Assembly (NCBI GenBank): GCA_023055425.1
Contig: JALGPY010000007.1
Location: 12,410,001-12,474,000, forward strand
DNA: 64,000 bases
Source: Linanthus parryae
Taxonomy: Eukaryota; Streptophyta; Magnoliopsida; Ericales; Polemoniaceae
Direction of reading: 5' to 3'
Under the pieces are notes generated by a model. It saw only the letters and a list, made by a program, of their open reading frames with translations, was not told the origin of the DNA and searched no databases. The translations under genes were made by a program, and so were the position numbers. Position 1 is the stretch's first letter. Every line of letters starts with the position of its first letter. Of this stretch, positions 45,009-56,710 are shown piece after piece.

Positions 45009-46006
45009 ACACTAATTGGCTATGGTTGTGGAAACTCAAGATTCCAGCCAAAATTATCTTCTTTGCTTGGACTATTTTGCATGGTAAGATTCTTACAAAC
45101 TGTCACAGGAAAAGTAGAGGGCTTACGGTTGATGATAAGTGTCCGAATTGTCTGACACACTGTGAAAATCTTGATCATTTGTTTAGACAATGTGAAAGAG
45201 CCAAGAGCTTGTGGATTGTCTTTTTTGGGGAACACTGGCTCAATCAGGGGAGAAATTTAAACTTCTTTAACTGGTTTCAAACTAACCTCCATCAAAGCCA
45301 AAAAATTGATAGTAAAAGGTGGTACTCTACCATTTTCATTACCACCTGTTGGCAAATATGGAAGGATAGGAACCATAAAGTTTTCAACAACACCTTTCCT
45401 ACCAAGACTGAAAGTGTTCAAAAAGTTTCTATGTTTTCAAAAGAGATTTACAAAGTGTTCTCCCCCAAAGAGCCAGGGTACTCCACCCGAATAGGACTTA
45501 TTTGGAATTTGCCTTGTGCAGGAAGGAAAAAGCTCAATACGGATGCTAGTAGATTGGGGTATCCGTACAGGGCAGGATATGGAGGTCTGTTCAGGGATGA
45601 TCAAGGGAACTGGATCAAGGGCTACTATGGCCATATTGGGAGAGCTGAGGTGTTGGAAGCTGAACTCTGGGCAATATTCAGAGGACTTGTCATCATACAT
45701 GATACCACCTGGGACAGAGTGCTAATTGAAACAGACTCTAAGGAGGCCCATCAAATGGTGGAAGGTACCATGGAGATCAACATGAATTACAAGAACTTGA
45801 TTCAAGACATCCAGAAACTTGTTGATATCTGCAACTGTGAGCTCACTTGGATCCCTAGAGAGGCCAACGCCGCAGCGGATATTCTGGCCAAAAAGGGAGC
45901 TGATGCACCAGAGGACTTCATGTTGTGTGACAATCCCCCCACTGAAATTAGGAGCATTTTGATTGCGGATGTTGTGGGCAGCAGTTCTTGTAACACCCAT
46001 GTTTAG
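45009..46006 (+). pseudogene. LINE ORF2 C-terminus: zinc-binding RVT region and RNase H
   Basis: Continuous frame of about 330 codons. The zf-RVT-like region has WKLKIPAKIIFFAWTILHGK, CPNC and HLFRQCERAKSLW. The RNase H domain has the usual acids: D in LNTDASRLG, E in LEAELWAIFRGL, D in LIETDSKEA, D in ANAAADILAKKG. Endonuclease and most of the reverse transcriptase are absent, as expected from 5' truncation. No stops within the fragment, so the insertion is fairly young. Confidence 0.88.
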
Positions 46007-46086
46007 AACTCTTTTTGGGTTCTGTTTTTTTGTTTGTTTGTAACTGAACAAAGTTTATGTTTAATTCTGGTGAATCAAAAAAAAAA
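45009..46086 (+). mobile_element. 5'-truncated LINE (L1-type) insertion with poly-A tail
   Basis: Inserted in the right Harbinger arm. The left-arm sequence continues uninterrupted through CCCCAACTTTAGTCAATAAG, and here its mirror image breaks at about 45008 and resumes at 46087 after ten A residues. About 17 bp of the arm are missing at the junction, so the insertion removed target bases instead of duplicating them. Confidence 0.85.
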
Positions 46087-46290
46087 CTATATACCAGTGT
46101 AGTTTCAATAAAATATAATAGAATTGGAGGAATAGTGTTTTGACTGTTGTAGCTATTAGGGTAGAATTGTAAATATTAAGAACATTAATAGTGGGGTAAG
46201 GTGGGAACAGGTGGACTGGGGGGAGCTCACTGTTGTGGGTGGTCTTAGCGACGAGCTCGCCTGCAAGCCCTAATCCGATCTCCATCTCCC

Positions 46291-46308
46291 CCACTGCTGT
46301 GGGTGGTC
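46291..46308. repeat. Additional Harbinger-type terminus
   Basis: CACTGCTGTGGGTGGTC followed by TTA matches the left terminus of the Harbinger element over its first 17 bases, better than the called right end (GTTGTGGG). It lies 64 bp outside that end. It may belong to a second, mostly deleted element. Confidence 0.5.
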
Positions 46309-46472
46309 TTACTTACACCACTCACCCTACCCTAACAAAAGTAAGTTACTACCATTTCTAAATAAGCCCAGACAACAACAATACCAATTGAAGAACACAA
46401 CCACCTCAATGGCATCAAAGGGCCACATAGAGAGACACCAAAAAAGAATGTAAGAAATAATAAATAAACTTA

Positions 46473-46692
46473 CAGGGGGGAGGCATCGAACACCGAGGTT
46501 TCTGGGGGGAGGCGTAATCTCGATGACTTTGTAGGGAAAGTTCTGGTTTCTGTCTCTTTCCTTCTTCCTGCACACCACCGCCTGCGAAAACTGCTGAAAA
46601 TCAAAATTCAGTGGCTATGGAAGACTGCTCCGAATATATATAATGATAACTCTCACCTTGTGAAATGCGGTAATGTTGGACGCCATTGCCAT
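46473..46692 (-). CDS. First two exons of an unidentified conserved-looking gene (partial)
   Basis: Exon 1, 46692-46657: ATG then AMASNITAFHK, ending at AAG|GTGAGA. The intron runs to TTTTCAG. Exon 2, about 46593-46473: QFSQAVVCRKKERDRNQNFP, then YKVIEITPPPRNLGVRCLPP, ending CCT|GTAAGTTT. The splice signals are good and the peptide is non-repetitive. Later exons are expected at lower coordinates but were not found, and the Harbinger element begins 229 bp beyond the donor. Either the TE complex sits in the second intron, or the gene has been cut. I do not recognise the family with certainty. Confidence 0.6.
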
Positions 46693-47603
46693 TCTCTCTC
46701 AGCAGATTGGGGCTGGATGATGGAAGAAGGCAGACAAAAAGGGGAAAGTGACTCCAGAGACGGAAGGCTAGATGGGTTGTCTAGTCACTCGAGTGAATCA
46801 ATCCTGACCGTCAAATAGGTCCATTTCAGCATATCTCCTTTGTGGCTCTAGTTCTTCCAACTCTCTCCATAAAAATGTTAAAAATTGCCACATGGCTTCA
46901 CTAAGAACGCACCCAACAAACTGTTGCTATCTAATGTACTTGTGTTATAGTGGAAAATTATTTAGTTTTTTTTTTTTATACTTATTTCACCGATATTCCA
47001 TCCAGCCAGAGACTAATTCTCTCGAGATTTAGAGGTCATAGAAGTATGTTTCGCCTCTTCCAACACGCAAGCACCGGGGCTCGATTCATGTTTAACGAAT
47101 CATGTCTCCTTTTTCGAATTGTAGCAAAACATATATCGGGACGGTTCATAAAACGAGTCGGCCACAACCCACGCTCCACCCCAGCATCGTGCACTCTAAG
47201 TCTCTAAAGAGTATTTTTGGAGTCTCTAAAGAGTATTTTTTGGAGTCGTTGGCACCGAATATTTCAACCTTAACCTCAAAGTGTGGTGTTTACAAAAATT
47301 GTGAGGTTGTAAGTACCACGTCAGCAACTCTATGATAGGACGTTGCTAGTCAATCTACAAAATTGAGAGATAAATTCATTCTGTTACACACATACAAGAA
47401 CTTACTCTCCTAAACAGAATCTGACTAATGAAGGCAACTTGGTGAAACAAGCAATCATTCTCCCCCAATTTGAACCTGTGTCTAAAAACAAACATGTGAG
47501 CTTGAGATGTAGAGATTCTTCACTTATCTTCAGTTTAAGTAGATGGTAAAAGAGCACATTGCTCTTCACTTAACTCGGTGTCTCTCTATTGTTGTGTAAA
47601 AAC
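46693..47603. other. Upstream flank of the partial gene, otherwise no feature
   Basis: No ORF of note. TCTCTAAAGAGTATTTTTGG is tandemly repeated at about 47199-47245, and a poly-T run lies at 46963-46978. Confidence 0.4.
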
Positions 47604-48887
47604 TAGGGGTGCAACTTGGACTTAGGGATGGTAATATGGGCAATATGGTCCGATCCGATATGAGATCCGAGCGATCCTAGCCAAATGGATCAGATCCGGA
47701 TCCGATCCAATTGAAAATGGATCGGATTTGGATCCGGAAAGCCAGACCCAAACGGATTTGGATCTGGATTTGGATCTGAGGGCAGATCCACCGGGTTCCT
47801 ACCCGATCCGATCCGATGTATATGTGTGCTTTACAAATATACCCCTATTACCTACTCACATACACTTACAAGAAGAATACTATATAACTCCAACCTACAA
47901 AGTTACTTATTTTGTGTTTTATGTTTCATAACTTACGAACATGCCTTAGCGTATGAAATATTGTTTATTTTTTAATGTTATTTTTCTATTTTGTTGCAAA
48001 CTCGTGGCGGATCTGGTCCGAATCCGATCCGACCACGTACTATTTGGATCTACGGATCGGATTTGGATCAGTTGAATGAAACCCGATCCGATCTGATCCG
48101 AATCCGGTGATGATCCGAACGGATCTGGATCGGATCTGGATCCCATTTATCCTGGTCGGATCTGGATCGGGAAATGCCTGTTCCGATCCAGATCCGACCC
48201 GTTGCCATCCCTAACTTGGACGGACTGAATCCGACCAACCCGAACCCAGCCCGGACTAAAGTCGATCTTGGACACATGTTTTGAATAATTTGGACGGGCT
48301 TGGGCAGTAATTCTCAACCCGAATTACAAGTAGGGTTAGGCTTGGGTACGAATATTAAACGATGTGCTAGCCCGAATTGCCCGATTTGTATATTCATTAC
48401 CTATAAATGTTATATTTAGAGAGTATTATATAGCATATTTATCAAGAATCTATTATTTTTTTATTAATATTAGTGATATTTTTAATTGTGTTTATGTTCA
48501 CAATTAATAGATTTTTTAAACAAAATATCTAGTATTCTGTTGTATAAATGGATAATTTTTTAATTCACTCTCACAATATATAGTCATCACTTTTTAGCCT
48601 TAAATAACAAAATTTAGAATTGTCTACATTCGGTATCTATTTTTATATGTAAGTTATTAACTTAACTTTACGGGGACAATTTTAATGTGTTGAATTTGAT
48701 AATTATGTTAATTTATTAGTTGAATGGGCTAGCCCGAATTCATTCCGAACCCAAATTGAATTGTTCGAATTTGAGCTTGGACGGGTTGGCGATGCTCCTA
48801 ACCCGTGCTGGGCTGGGCTGGGCTTGGGCAACCCTAACTGAACTCGGGCTCGGGCAAGGGCATCAACCCGCCCGAGTTGCAGTCCTA
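47604..48887. mobile_element. hAT element (outer), 8-bp TSD, interrupted by another hAT
   Basis: It starts TAGGGGTGCAACTTGGAC and ends CCCGAGTTGCAGTCCTA, with exact target duplication GTAAAAAC (47596-47603, 48888-48895). Without the inner insertion it is ~684 bp and resembles 12384-12889. Subterminal repeats of GGGCTTGGGC/GCTCGGGC type. No transposase. Confidence 0.92.
47622..48213. mobile_element. hAT MITE (inner), 592 bp, GATCCGATCC-rich
   Basis: It starts TTAGGGATGGTAAT and ends TTGCCATCCCTA, with exact target duplication ACTTGGAC (47614-47621, 48214-48221). It inserted only 18 bp inside the outer hAT, within its terminal repeat. Both ends carry dense GGATCCGGATCCGATCC-like arrays over ~150-200 bp. 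Confidence 0.92.
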
Positions 48888-49079
48888 GTAAAAACACACT
48901 ACTCCATAGCACTATCAATGAAAAAACATTAAAATTTCACTTCTTGAACTTTGCACTCACAAAGTGTACAAGACTTGCAAGCATAAGAACTTCAAATGCA
49001 ATGCAAGAACAAGAAACTTAAAATTCAAGGTCCATCCATCATCATGCAACAACAAACGAGAAGTAACAGTCTGAAAGGA

Positions 49080-49345
49080 GGATCTCTGACTAATCAGTAG
49101 TATCATTTTTCTTGTATCGCTGTCAGAATGAAATATTATAAAAGAGATGTTATAGAAGAAAATCCGCTCCTGCTACTGTAAATGTTACACTTTAACAATC
49201 CAAGAGAGTAAGTAGTAGCGGCACCACTCCGAAGCAAACAAATACCTAATAAAAGCATCATAACAAACCAACTCGCGATCCAGACGCTAAAAGCTGGAGT
49301 GGTTGATTGAACTCTCTGCAACACACTTCAAAAGGAGCGGCTCTC
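49080..49345 (-). other. Probable 3' UTR of the hnRNP gene
   Basis: AT-rich sequence after the stop codon on the minus strand with no ORF. The polyadenylation site is not defined. Confidence 0.4.
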
Positions 49346-52300
49346 CTACCTTCCATAAGGGTGGTATCTCGTACTTCCTGCACCACCACCACCACCATAA
49401 CCCCCTCGGCCTCCATACCCACCACCATAACCAGCACCGGCACCGCCACTGCCATAACCAGCACCAGCACCGCCACTGCCATAACCAGCACCACCCCCAC
49501 CACTGCCATAACCAGCACCACCACCACCTCCATAACCACCAGTAGAACCAGCACCTCCATAACCAGTAGCACCTGCACCTCCATAGCCACTGTCGAGACC
49601 AGCATCATATCCAGCCCCATAGCCACCGCCAGCTCCAGCAGCGCCTGCACCACCATATCCTCCTCCATAGCTTTCACCAAGTCCGCCATAACCACCACCA
49701 CCAATATCATAGCCTCTTCCTAAGCCTGCCCCGCCATAACGGCCAGAGTAACCTCCTAAGGCGGGCTGCTCTCCTCTATAAGCTCCAAAATTTCCACCAC
49801 CACCATATGCCCCATAACCACCAACATCAGCAGCAGCGCCACCATAACCACCATAACCACCGGCTCTAGCTCCATATGATCCACCAGACCTGTAAGCACC
49901 AGCACCAAAACTAGCTCCACCACGGCCTCCATAACCATCTTCAAATCCACCGCCAAAGGAAGATCTGGGATTACCACCATGACGCTTGGAAGATGGTGGT
50001 GGAGCGTTTGGTTTCTTGGGCTCTGCCTTCTTGATTTCCACCTGTGGAAAAGGAAAGCAACAAAATTAATAAACCCTGCACCCATTTACAAGTTTGCATT
50101 GAGAAACGCAAAAGAACTGAGTTGTATGTTACAAAATATCAACCACAGCGGCCATGCTTTAAGCCATGCATATGCATATACTATTAACTTAACAGCTGAC
50201 CTTCTCACAAGTCTTGCTTCCACCAAATTCAGTTAAATGGAGCAATTGTTTAAATAAAACAGCTTTTAAACAGAATGAACTCCTGGAAAACCCACATGGT
50301 TCTTGACAGAGTAGAGGTTGCACGTGAAAAGAGAATAGTTACAGCATACCCAAAAAAATACCGGACACCTCAAACACCCAATAAATTACTTGATTACAGT
50401 AACACCTTATGACAAGATGGATTTCCCAGGCAAACAGGATAACCTGGATTAGCCAGATAGTCTATGATAGCAGAACTTGATTGCATTAGATCAATTAGAC
50501 TATGTTTGATACTCTCTCTCCATCATACAAAATCTGAGAACTCGGTAGTTAATAGTCAAGAATCGGCAGTGCACATAACTAACCCCTCCAAGAGGTTTCT
50601 ACTATACATGGCCATAAACACCAATCTCTAATCTGCATGCTTCACAGCCTGCTTCAGTAAAGTTTCATCCAAACGAATTTTGACTGATAAAAATATTACC
50701 ATTTCTGTCAATTCCACTAGCAATTGGATTCGAAATTGCTCTTTATCTATTTTATACTAGTATAATAAGCAAGGAGGATTTTGCAGCAACAATTGATTTG
50801 CCTAAAATGCCGTTCTGCTTGGTGAAAATTTGATTTACCTCAACTAACCTCGTATGCTTGCCAATTAATGAGAATAAACATGGTATATGCTGATCAAAAT
50901 AACTTAAATATATCAGTCAGTTGCAGAAAGTTAGAAGATAATACATATGTTTGAACAATCAAGCAATTAACCGACCAGCACAATTTGTTACGATAGCCTA
51001 CGATTTTGGTTTCAGATAACCTATCATTTGATAGAGGAAATGTGAAAGTTTACACTTTGAAAAAGACTCTCATATTATCCCAACTGTCCAAGACTCCAAT
51101 ATTAATAAAATAACCATGCTTTTATCGGTCTGAATATCCCATTATGCTGATGGTGTTTCTCGGTGTCTCCCACACATAGATAAAATTTTGTTGTAGTATG
51201 TTGTGTCCTCCGATCCTCTCAAGAGTAAATTTAGCACGCGTGAGTAGGAGAAGCAATAACAAGAAGAATGTACTGTGCAATCATCAAGCTATTTGAAATT
51301 TCTGAGTCTGATTCAGAATGGTTATACGTTTATGATTACATATGCATGATTTCATTTCGTTACATGCTGTATTTCTAACATATTCTTTGTTGCTAGGGCC
51401 CAAATGAGTAGATAAAGCAAAGAATGAAAGAGGGTATCACACTGTGGTGATGTTAAATTAGTACCAAAAACAGTGTGATTGTCACCCGAAAGGCTTTCGA
51501 ACTACGGAAATGTCATCCCCTTACAAATTTAAGGACAGCATATCCCTTGACGTTATATTTAAGGACAGAGTTACTTGGCTGTGATGCAGATTGACAGACA
51601 GCATATCCCTTGACGTTAAATAAGACCCTTGAGGTTTATTGCAGACTAAGTAGTTTAATAGCATCACCAACACTTACATGCATTTGTGAATTTGTAGCAT
51701 TGTTGTGAACAACCATATATAATACTTTCCTCCAGTTAACACGACTCCGAAGAAGAACAACAATTAAAAAGACTAAGGAACAGTTAATATCAATTATATT
51801 CTACTTCGTTATTCATCTATATTCAAGCGCAATGCATGGGCTCGGGTGCTATTGTTACTACTTCACCCTTACATTAATTTTGATCATAACTACACGAGGC
51901 TTGTGCTCTCGTTACGGTGTGGAGCTTATATTTCTTCCGGACATCCATAATTGCTCCAGTTATAAATGTCTCCCCTCTTTTTCTAAACACAAATAGTTGT
52001 TACTTAGTAGAAGTGGTGGACAAAAAAATTCAACCCACGAACATTACTCAGAATGAATCCAACTATGAGCCTCTTTTCAGATGGAACTTTGAAGGACCCA
52101 AATGAAGCATACTTCATAAAATATTTGGTTTTCACAGTGAAAATTTGTTTGTACCAGAGGATTTGTTATTTTGTAAATTTAAGGATGTAACTTCTGGCTT
52201 TCTACTTCACACTCTGGATTGATATCTTTTCTGAGATATACATTGAAGAACAGGAAAAGACCATTTCACCACCTCAGGTTTGATACAAAGACAATTTCAC

Positions 52301-55300
52301 CCCTTCCAGTTTAGGAACCGACTCTTTCACCCCTGCAGTGTGCCAAACGTCAGGACCCTTACACCCCCTGGTTGTGTCATTCCATACTGAGCAAATTCGT
52401 CTCGAAAACTACTATCAGTGACGGGTCCACACCCAAAATAACAATGCCACAATTTGGGGGTGCAGACGTCCTGCAATTTGGCGCACTAAAGGGGTGTAAG
52501 TGTCTTGTACCCTTGAAGAACTGATACAAGGATATTCAGATTAGTGAACACAAAAACCCCAACTGCAAAGAAATGTAGAGTTCTTGGGAAGCACAATCTA
52601 AAGGGGGATTAATTCTAGCTATCAGGCAAACTCTAGTGAATAAGACTAGTTAATTCCTAATGTGTCCCATGTTTAGCTCTATGTACATTCCACAAGTGTT
52701 AACACCACAATCTAAAGGAGGATTAATCTAGCTATCAGGCAAACTCTAGTGATACCATGGCCCCTTTTATATGGGTACCTTAGTTCTCCTTCTCTCCATT
52801 CTCATGACCAAAAATGTGATACATCCATCAATTCTGTTTACTGCTAATGATTGTAAATTTTCATTTGAGTAATGGCTTTGGGTCACAGGCGTAAGTCGTA
52901 AGTGCAGTGGCATAGAACCATCAAGACAGATGCTGAACAAAAGGAGCTCTCGTCTTACAAACCAATCTAACAGCATGTTTATCTCCTACGGCTAATATTT
53001 CCCTATCATACTCCATGTTCACCATTTTGTAGCATCATACTTTAAGTAGCCAAGTATATTGTTGAAAACTGAGTCAGGGTTATAAGAATTCCTTAATTAG
53101 GTGGCGAATAGCGATCTGGTTCGGTGGTTATGGTGAACCAAATAGTAATAGTCTATCTACTTGCAGTTCAGTATAATATGCATGCAACTATGAATTAGCA
53201 TAGCAGAACATACAAAGAATAAGATGTGGGTCATTGAATGGAAATTGGAAAATTTAATCTTCCTAACTGTTGAAACTTTGAACATGGAGAAGCAATGGTG
53301 AATAAGACGAGACATTGGAAAAGGATTAGGGGACGATAGGTTTGCATAACATTTGAATCAATGTGATTGTTTGATGCACATAAAAGTGGAACTAATTGCT
53401 AGGTTAGTGGGACTGATTGAGTGGGATTGATAGTAAAATGACGTGATAGTAATTCGGTAATTCCTAGGTTAGTGACATTGTGGTTGATAGATACGATTGT
53501 GTATTTTTAATGTATCATTTTAAAAATGCATCAATCAATGACGACACTATATGTTAGCAAAAATAATTATTTGAGCATATAAAAGGACTCAAAAAATGTA
53601 TTTGAGAATTATCCGATAGCTATCTACCAATTTAAAAATTAAACTGAATGTTGATAAAGCTAGGATTGGATCAGTATGGAAAAGATTTTATTTCCAGAAA
53701 GATAATTAAGAATAACATCACCAATTTACATGTCAGACTTTTTAAAACAATAATAGCCCAATGTTTTTTTAAGAAATATGACAATGTTTCTAATGGACAA
53801 TATCTCAATGTATACACTTCTTAATTGATATTTTCGCTCAAATAATAATCAAGATTTAATTAATTGAGTAGATTTGTAGGACTGTAAATAGGAATAATAA
53901 CACCAAAGAAAATGTCAGACTTCCTAAAACTATATAATAGGAGACAACTTCCGATGCGGTCTTGACTTCTTAACAATTGATAATGATTGTTTAGTACGCT
54001 AGACTCATTGGAGATACATCCTAATTGATTACTTGTAATTTATTTATTTATTGGAATCAATATTATGAGAAAATGATCCTAAAAATCGTACCGCTAGCAT
54101 ACCCCGAACCCGGGAAGCAATTTTCAATCCGACTAAGCGGACCGAAGAAGCCTACCCCTAGCATACCGCGAACCGGACACCCTATAGCACCCATACCCGT
54201 ACCGTGAATCGCATCGAACTGCAGTCCTTGTAACATTGAACTGAGTCTGACGAATCTGCAGTATGTTGGAATAAACCATCTACTAGTACCTTATTTAGAC
54301 CAATCCAACTAATCATCTCATTCAGGAAGGAGAATGCTAGAGGGCACTAAGTAAAGAAAGGAGTCCAATGGAAAAAACTAACTATTATTAGCTAACAGAC
54401 ATGCTAAATTAATCAAACTGGATAGAAGTTTAAAAAAAACAAATATGACAAAACACACGGGAGCAAGTTGTTTACCTACAAACATAACCGCAAAATGTAC
54501 TGCCATGCATGTGTGACTTTTTGAGAAATCAAGACTGTAATAGATCTAAGTAAGTTTCATTAACTGACCTGGGTTCCAGCAAATTCAATCTTGTTTCCAT
54601 TTACCAAGAGATCATCAACAGCTTGCTCTGTGTCAAAGGAAACGAATCCAAATCCACGAGACCGTCCCGTAGAATGGTCCCGCATAATCTGATGTTCCGA
54701 AATACCCCCAAACTTTGAAAAGAATTCCTTGAACTCCTCTAATATAAGATTAAGAAGCGTCAGCCATTGTACAATAAAACCAATTTACAAGCACATGTGA
54801 TCAAAGACATTTCACCTTCAGTTGCAGTTGTTGGGATACCACCCACAAAGATTTTCTTGGTCCTGAAATCTTTAGAACCCGCGGCTCCCCTTGGTATAGT
54901 CCGCTTGATTTCTACCTACAAAAATCCAAACAACCCAATTCAGTCACATCTTTCCTAGAGCCGGAGTCCCTTAGAGAGTAAATTTAAGAAAAGAAAGGTC
55001 AATCAATCAGACACTGATAGCTAACTCTCAAGCCCTACTTGTTTTCCATTGATAATATGTGTATCCTCAATAACTTTATCAACCACGGAAGGGTCTGCAT
55101 AAGTAACGAACCCGAATCCACGAGGATGTCCGGTGTTTCTATCCTTCATGATCACAGAATCCGTGATTTCTCCATATGCACCAAAATGCTTCAGAAATTG
55201 AACTGCACGAACAATCATACATCAGAACCAATTAAAAGGAGAAGACAGAGAATGAAAAAGCAGCATAACAGGTCAGCACTTGACTAACCTGAAGTTGTCT

Positions 55301-56282
55301 CCCGCGCCAAACCTCCAATGAAGATCTTTCTGCATAAAGTTTAATGATCCAGAAACAAATAATAAGTAAAAGCACAAATACTTGTGAACTTCTTTGACAA
55401 AAAAATTAATTCTGCAAGCATGGACCAGGGATCAATCACCATTGGTCACAACATAATAAATCTTGTGCAGATATCTCATTAAAAGAGGCTTTCTAAACAC
55501 GGATGTAATTCTCAGGAAGGGGGTAACAGGTGGCCTCTTGACAATTGATATTTCACCATTTCTGTAAATAATGTATAATGAGTAAGGACACGCCATTTCG
55601 GGTTCGAAGAACACTTTTCAGCCATTACACGAAGCCGACTCCACCGGACAAGTTAACATGGTGTATCATCAATATATCATAGTTGTAGAAAACTGTTCAT
55701 TCAAGATTACATGCCAAATTGCCAATAGAGTCCTAATAAACAGGTAGCAGCAACATAAATGACAAAACTGAATTTTCTTTTACCAAGGACTAGAATCCAT
55801 TTATCCACAGCTTGTCTCGTAGAAATGAATTTTTCAAATTTACCAAAAACTTCTCAGAGAAACCTAATAGAACAACACATAATAAGAGATACACGCCTAA
55901 TTCAGGTATGAGCAAGTTAAAAATTAGGTCAATCCATATAAACATTCTGTAGCTACGCATAACAGAGAGAGATCATAAACTTCCAATTAGACGCTAAACT
56001 AATAAGCTAAAACCAGTTTTCGTAACAAATAATTCCATTTTTTTCTACGCTATTTTGTTCAACGAAGCAATCTGTGTTCTAAGTCCAGCAACGAATCGAT
56101 GAACAAATCAAATTCGACAAAGGAAAGAAGAAGAGACGAAGAAGTTACCCAGGGCTAGCTCCGTCGCCGGTATGGGGATGATGAGACTTGCCGTCGTCGT
56201 TTTCGTTTCGGTCCGGTGTTCTACCGCCGTCGACTGCTCCGCCGTTAGCGGTGGTTGCGACGTTCTTGGCTTCGTCTTCCAT
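49346..56282 (-). CDS. hnRNP A/B-type RNA-binding protein: two RRMs plus glycine-rich tail, six exons
   Basis: Coding exons on the minus strand: 56282-56149, 55329-55289, 55202-55039, 54915-54816, 54738-54569 and 50041-49346. All five introns are GT..AG with compatible phases, giving 434 residues. RRM1 spans about residues 45-120, with RNP2 IFIGGL and RNP1 RGFGFVTY. RRM2 spans about 129-205, with RNP2 IFVGGI and RNP1 RGFGFVSF. The last exon encodes a Gly/Tyr-rich low-complexity tail (GGYGG, GAGYGSGG) ending STRYHPYGR. The N-terminus is acidic. Members of this family bind RNA in the nucleus and shuttle, affecting splicing and mRNA stability; Gly-rich tails mediate protein contacts and condensate formation. 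Intron 5 is 4.5 kb; the others are short except intron 1 (~820 bp). No lesion seen. Confidence 0.93.
50042..54568 (-). other. Large intron 5 of the hnRNP gene
   Basis: 4,527 bp between exons 5 and 6. It contains the MITE at 52252, a direct duplication around ACAGCATATCCCTTGACGTT (51537 and 51600), and a duplicated ~50-bp segment CTAGCTATCAGGCAAACTCT (about 52615 and 52726). A possible hAT remnant lies at 54060-54235 (TAGCATACCNCGAACC twice, CTGCAGTCCTT end). No conserved ORF. Confidence 0.75.
52252..52512. mobile_element. 261-bp Mutator-type MITE in intron 5
   Basis: A direct 9-bp target duplication TTGAAGAAC flanks it (52243-52251, 52513-52521). The ends AGGAAAAGACCATTTCACC and the inverse of TAAGTGTCTTGTACCC are imperfect inverted repeats related to the GGGTAAAAGACACTTACC ends of the MULE at 43528. 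Confidence 0.8.
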
Positions 56283-56431
56283 GGAGTTTCGTTGGCGGAG
56301 ATGAGACGGTGTGTGAGAGAGAGAGATTGAATGGAGGTTGAAGATGAGGATGAAGAAGCAATGAACCCTAACCCAGCCGCAATGGTACTGTTCGTTTTTA
56401 CCTTTCTGAATACAGTAAACTACGTTCACAC

Positions 56432-56449
56432 CCCCCCCCCCCCCCCCCT
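56432..56449. repeat. Poly-C run
   Basis: About 18 C residues 150 bp upstream of the hnRNP start codon, within or just beyond the 5' UTR. The length may be unreliable in an assembly. Confidence 0.8.
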
Positions 56450-56570
56450 CTAGTTTCGATTATCTGAAATGCTCCCCCTCTTAGTTTCGATTATTACACC
56501 AGAAGATCTTAAAAAGTACTACCTCCGTTTCTTGTACTTCTTCATGGTTTGACTTTCCAGGGTCACTCTT

Positions 56571-56710
56571 ACTTGGTGTTTTGGATAGCAAATATGTAAT
56601 TTTTTTGACAATTTTTCCATGATTTTGTAGAGTAACTCTGACTTGGTGTTTTGGATAGCAAATATGTAATTTTTTTGACAATTTTTCCATGATTTTGTAG
56701 AGTAATGTTT
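56571..56710. repeat. Two 70-bp tandem repeats
   Basis: Copies at 56571-56640 and 56641-56710 are near-identical and share ACTTGGTGTTTTGGATAGCA and CCATGATTTTGTAGAGTAA. The unit resembles the MITE at 25850 (GATTTTGCAGAGTAA). Confidence 0.9.

Larger units (their letters stand above)
39151..46244 (+). mobile_element. PIF/Harbinger transposon with ~1.5-kb inverted arms, carrying two later insertions
   Basis: It starts GACCACCCACAGCAGTGAGC and ends GCTCACTGTTGTGGGTGGTC, with TTA on both sides (39148-39150, 46245-46247), the target duplication of PIF/Harbinger. The left arm (39151-~40668) and the right arm (~42281-46244, minus insertions) are inverted copies of each other. Each includes the end of ORF1, the intergenic region with its ~117-bp tandem duplication, and the start of the transposase. 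The unique centre holds the rest of the transposase. The right arm contains a MULE (43528-44911) and a LINE (45009-46086). Without these the element is about 4.6 kb. Confidence 0.9.

Noticed and set aside
47728..48277. ORFs with Asp/Pro or Arg/Ser repeats
   Set aside because: They are translations of GATCC repeats in a hAT MITE.
49303..50085. Long ORFs on both strands over the glycine-rich exon
   Set aside because: They are shadows of the GGN-rich coding exon. Only the minus-strand frame continues correctly from the RRM exons.
54060..54235. Open frame with repeated TAGCATACCNCGAACC
   Set aside because: Looks like a decayed hAT end rather than coding sequence. Mentioned under intron 5 only, since no opposite end was found.
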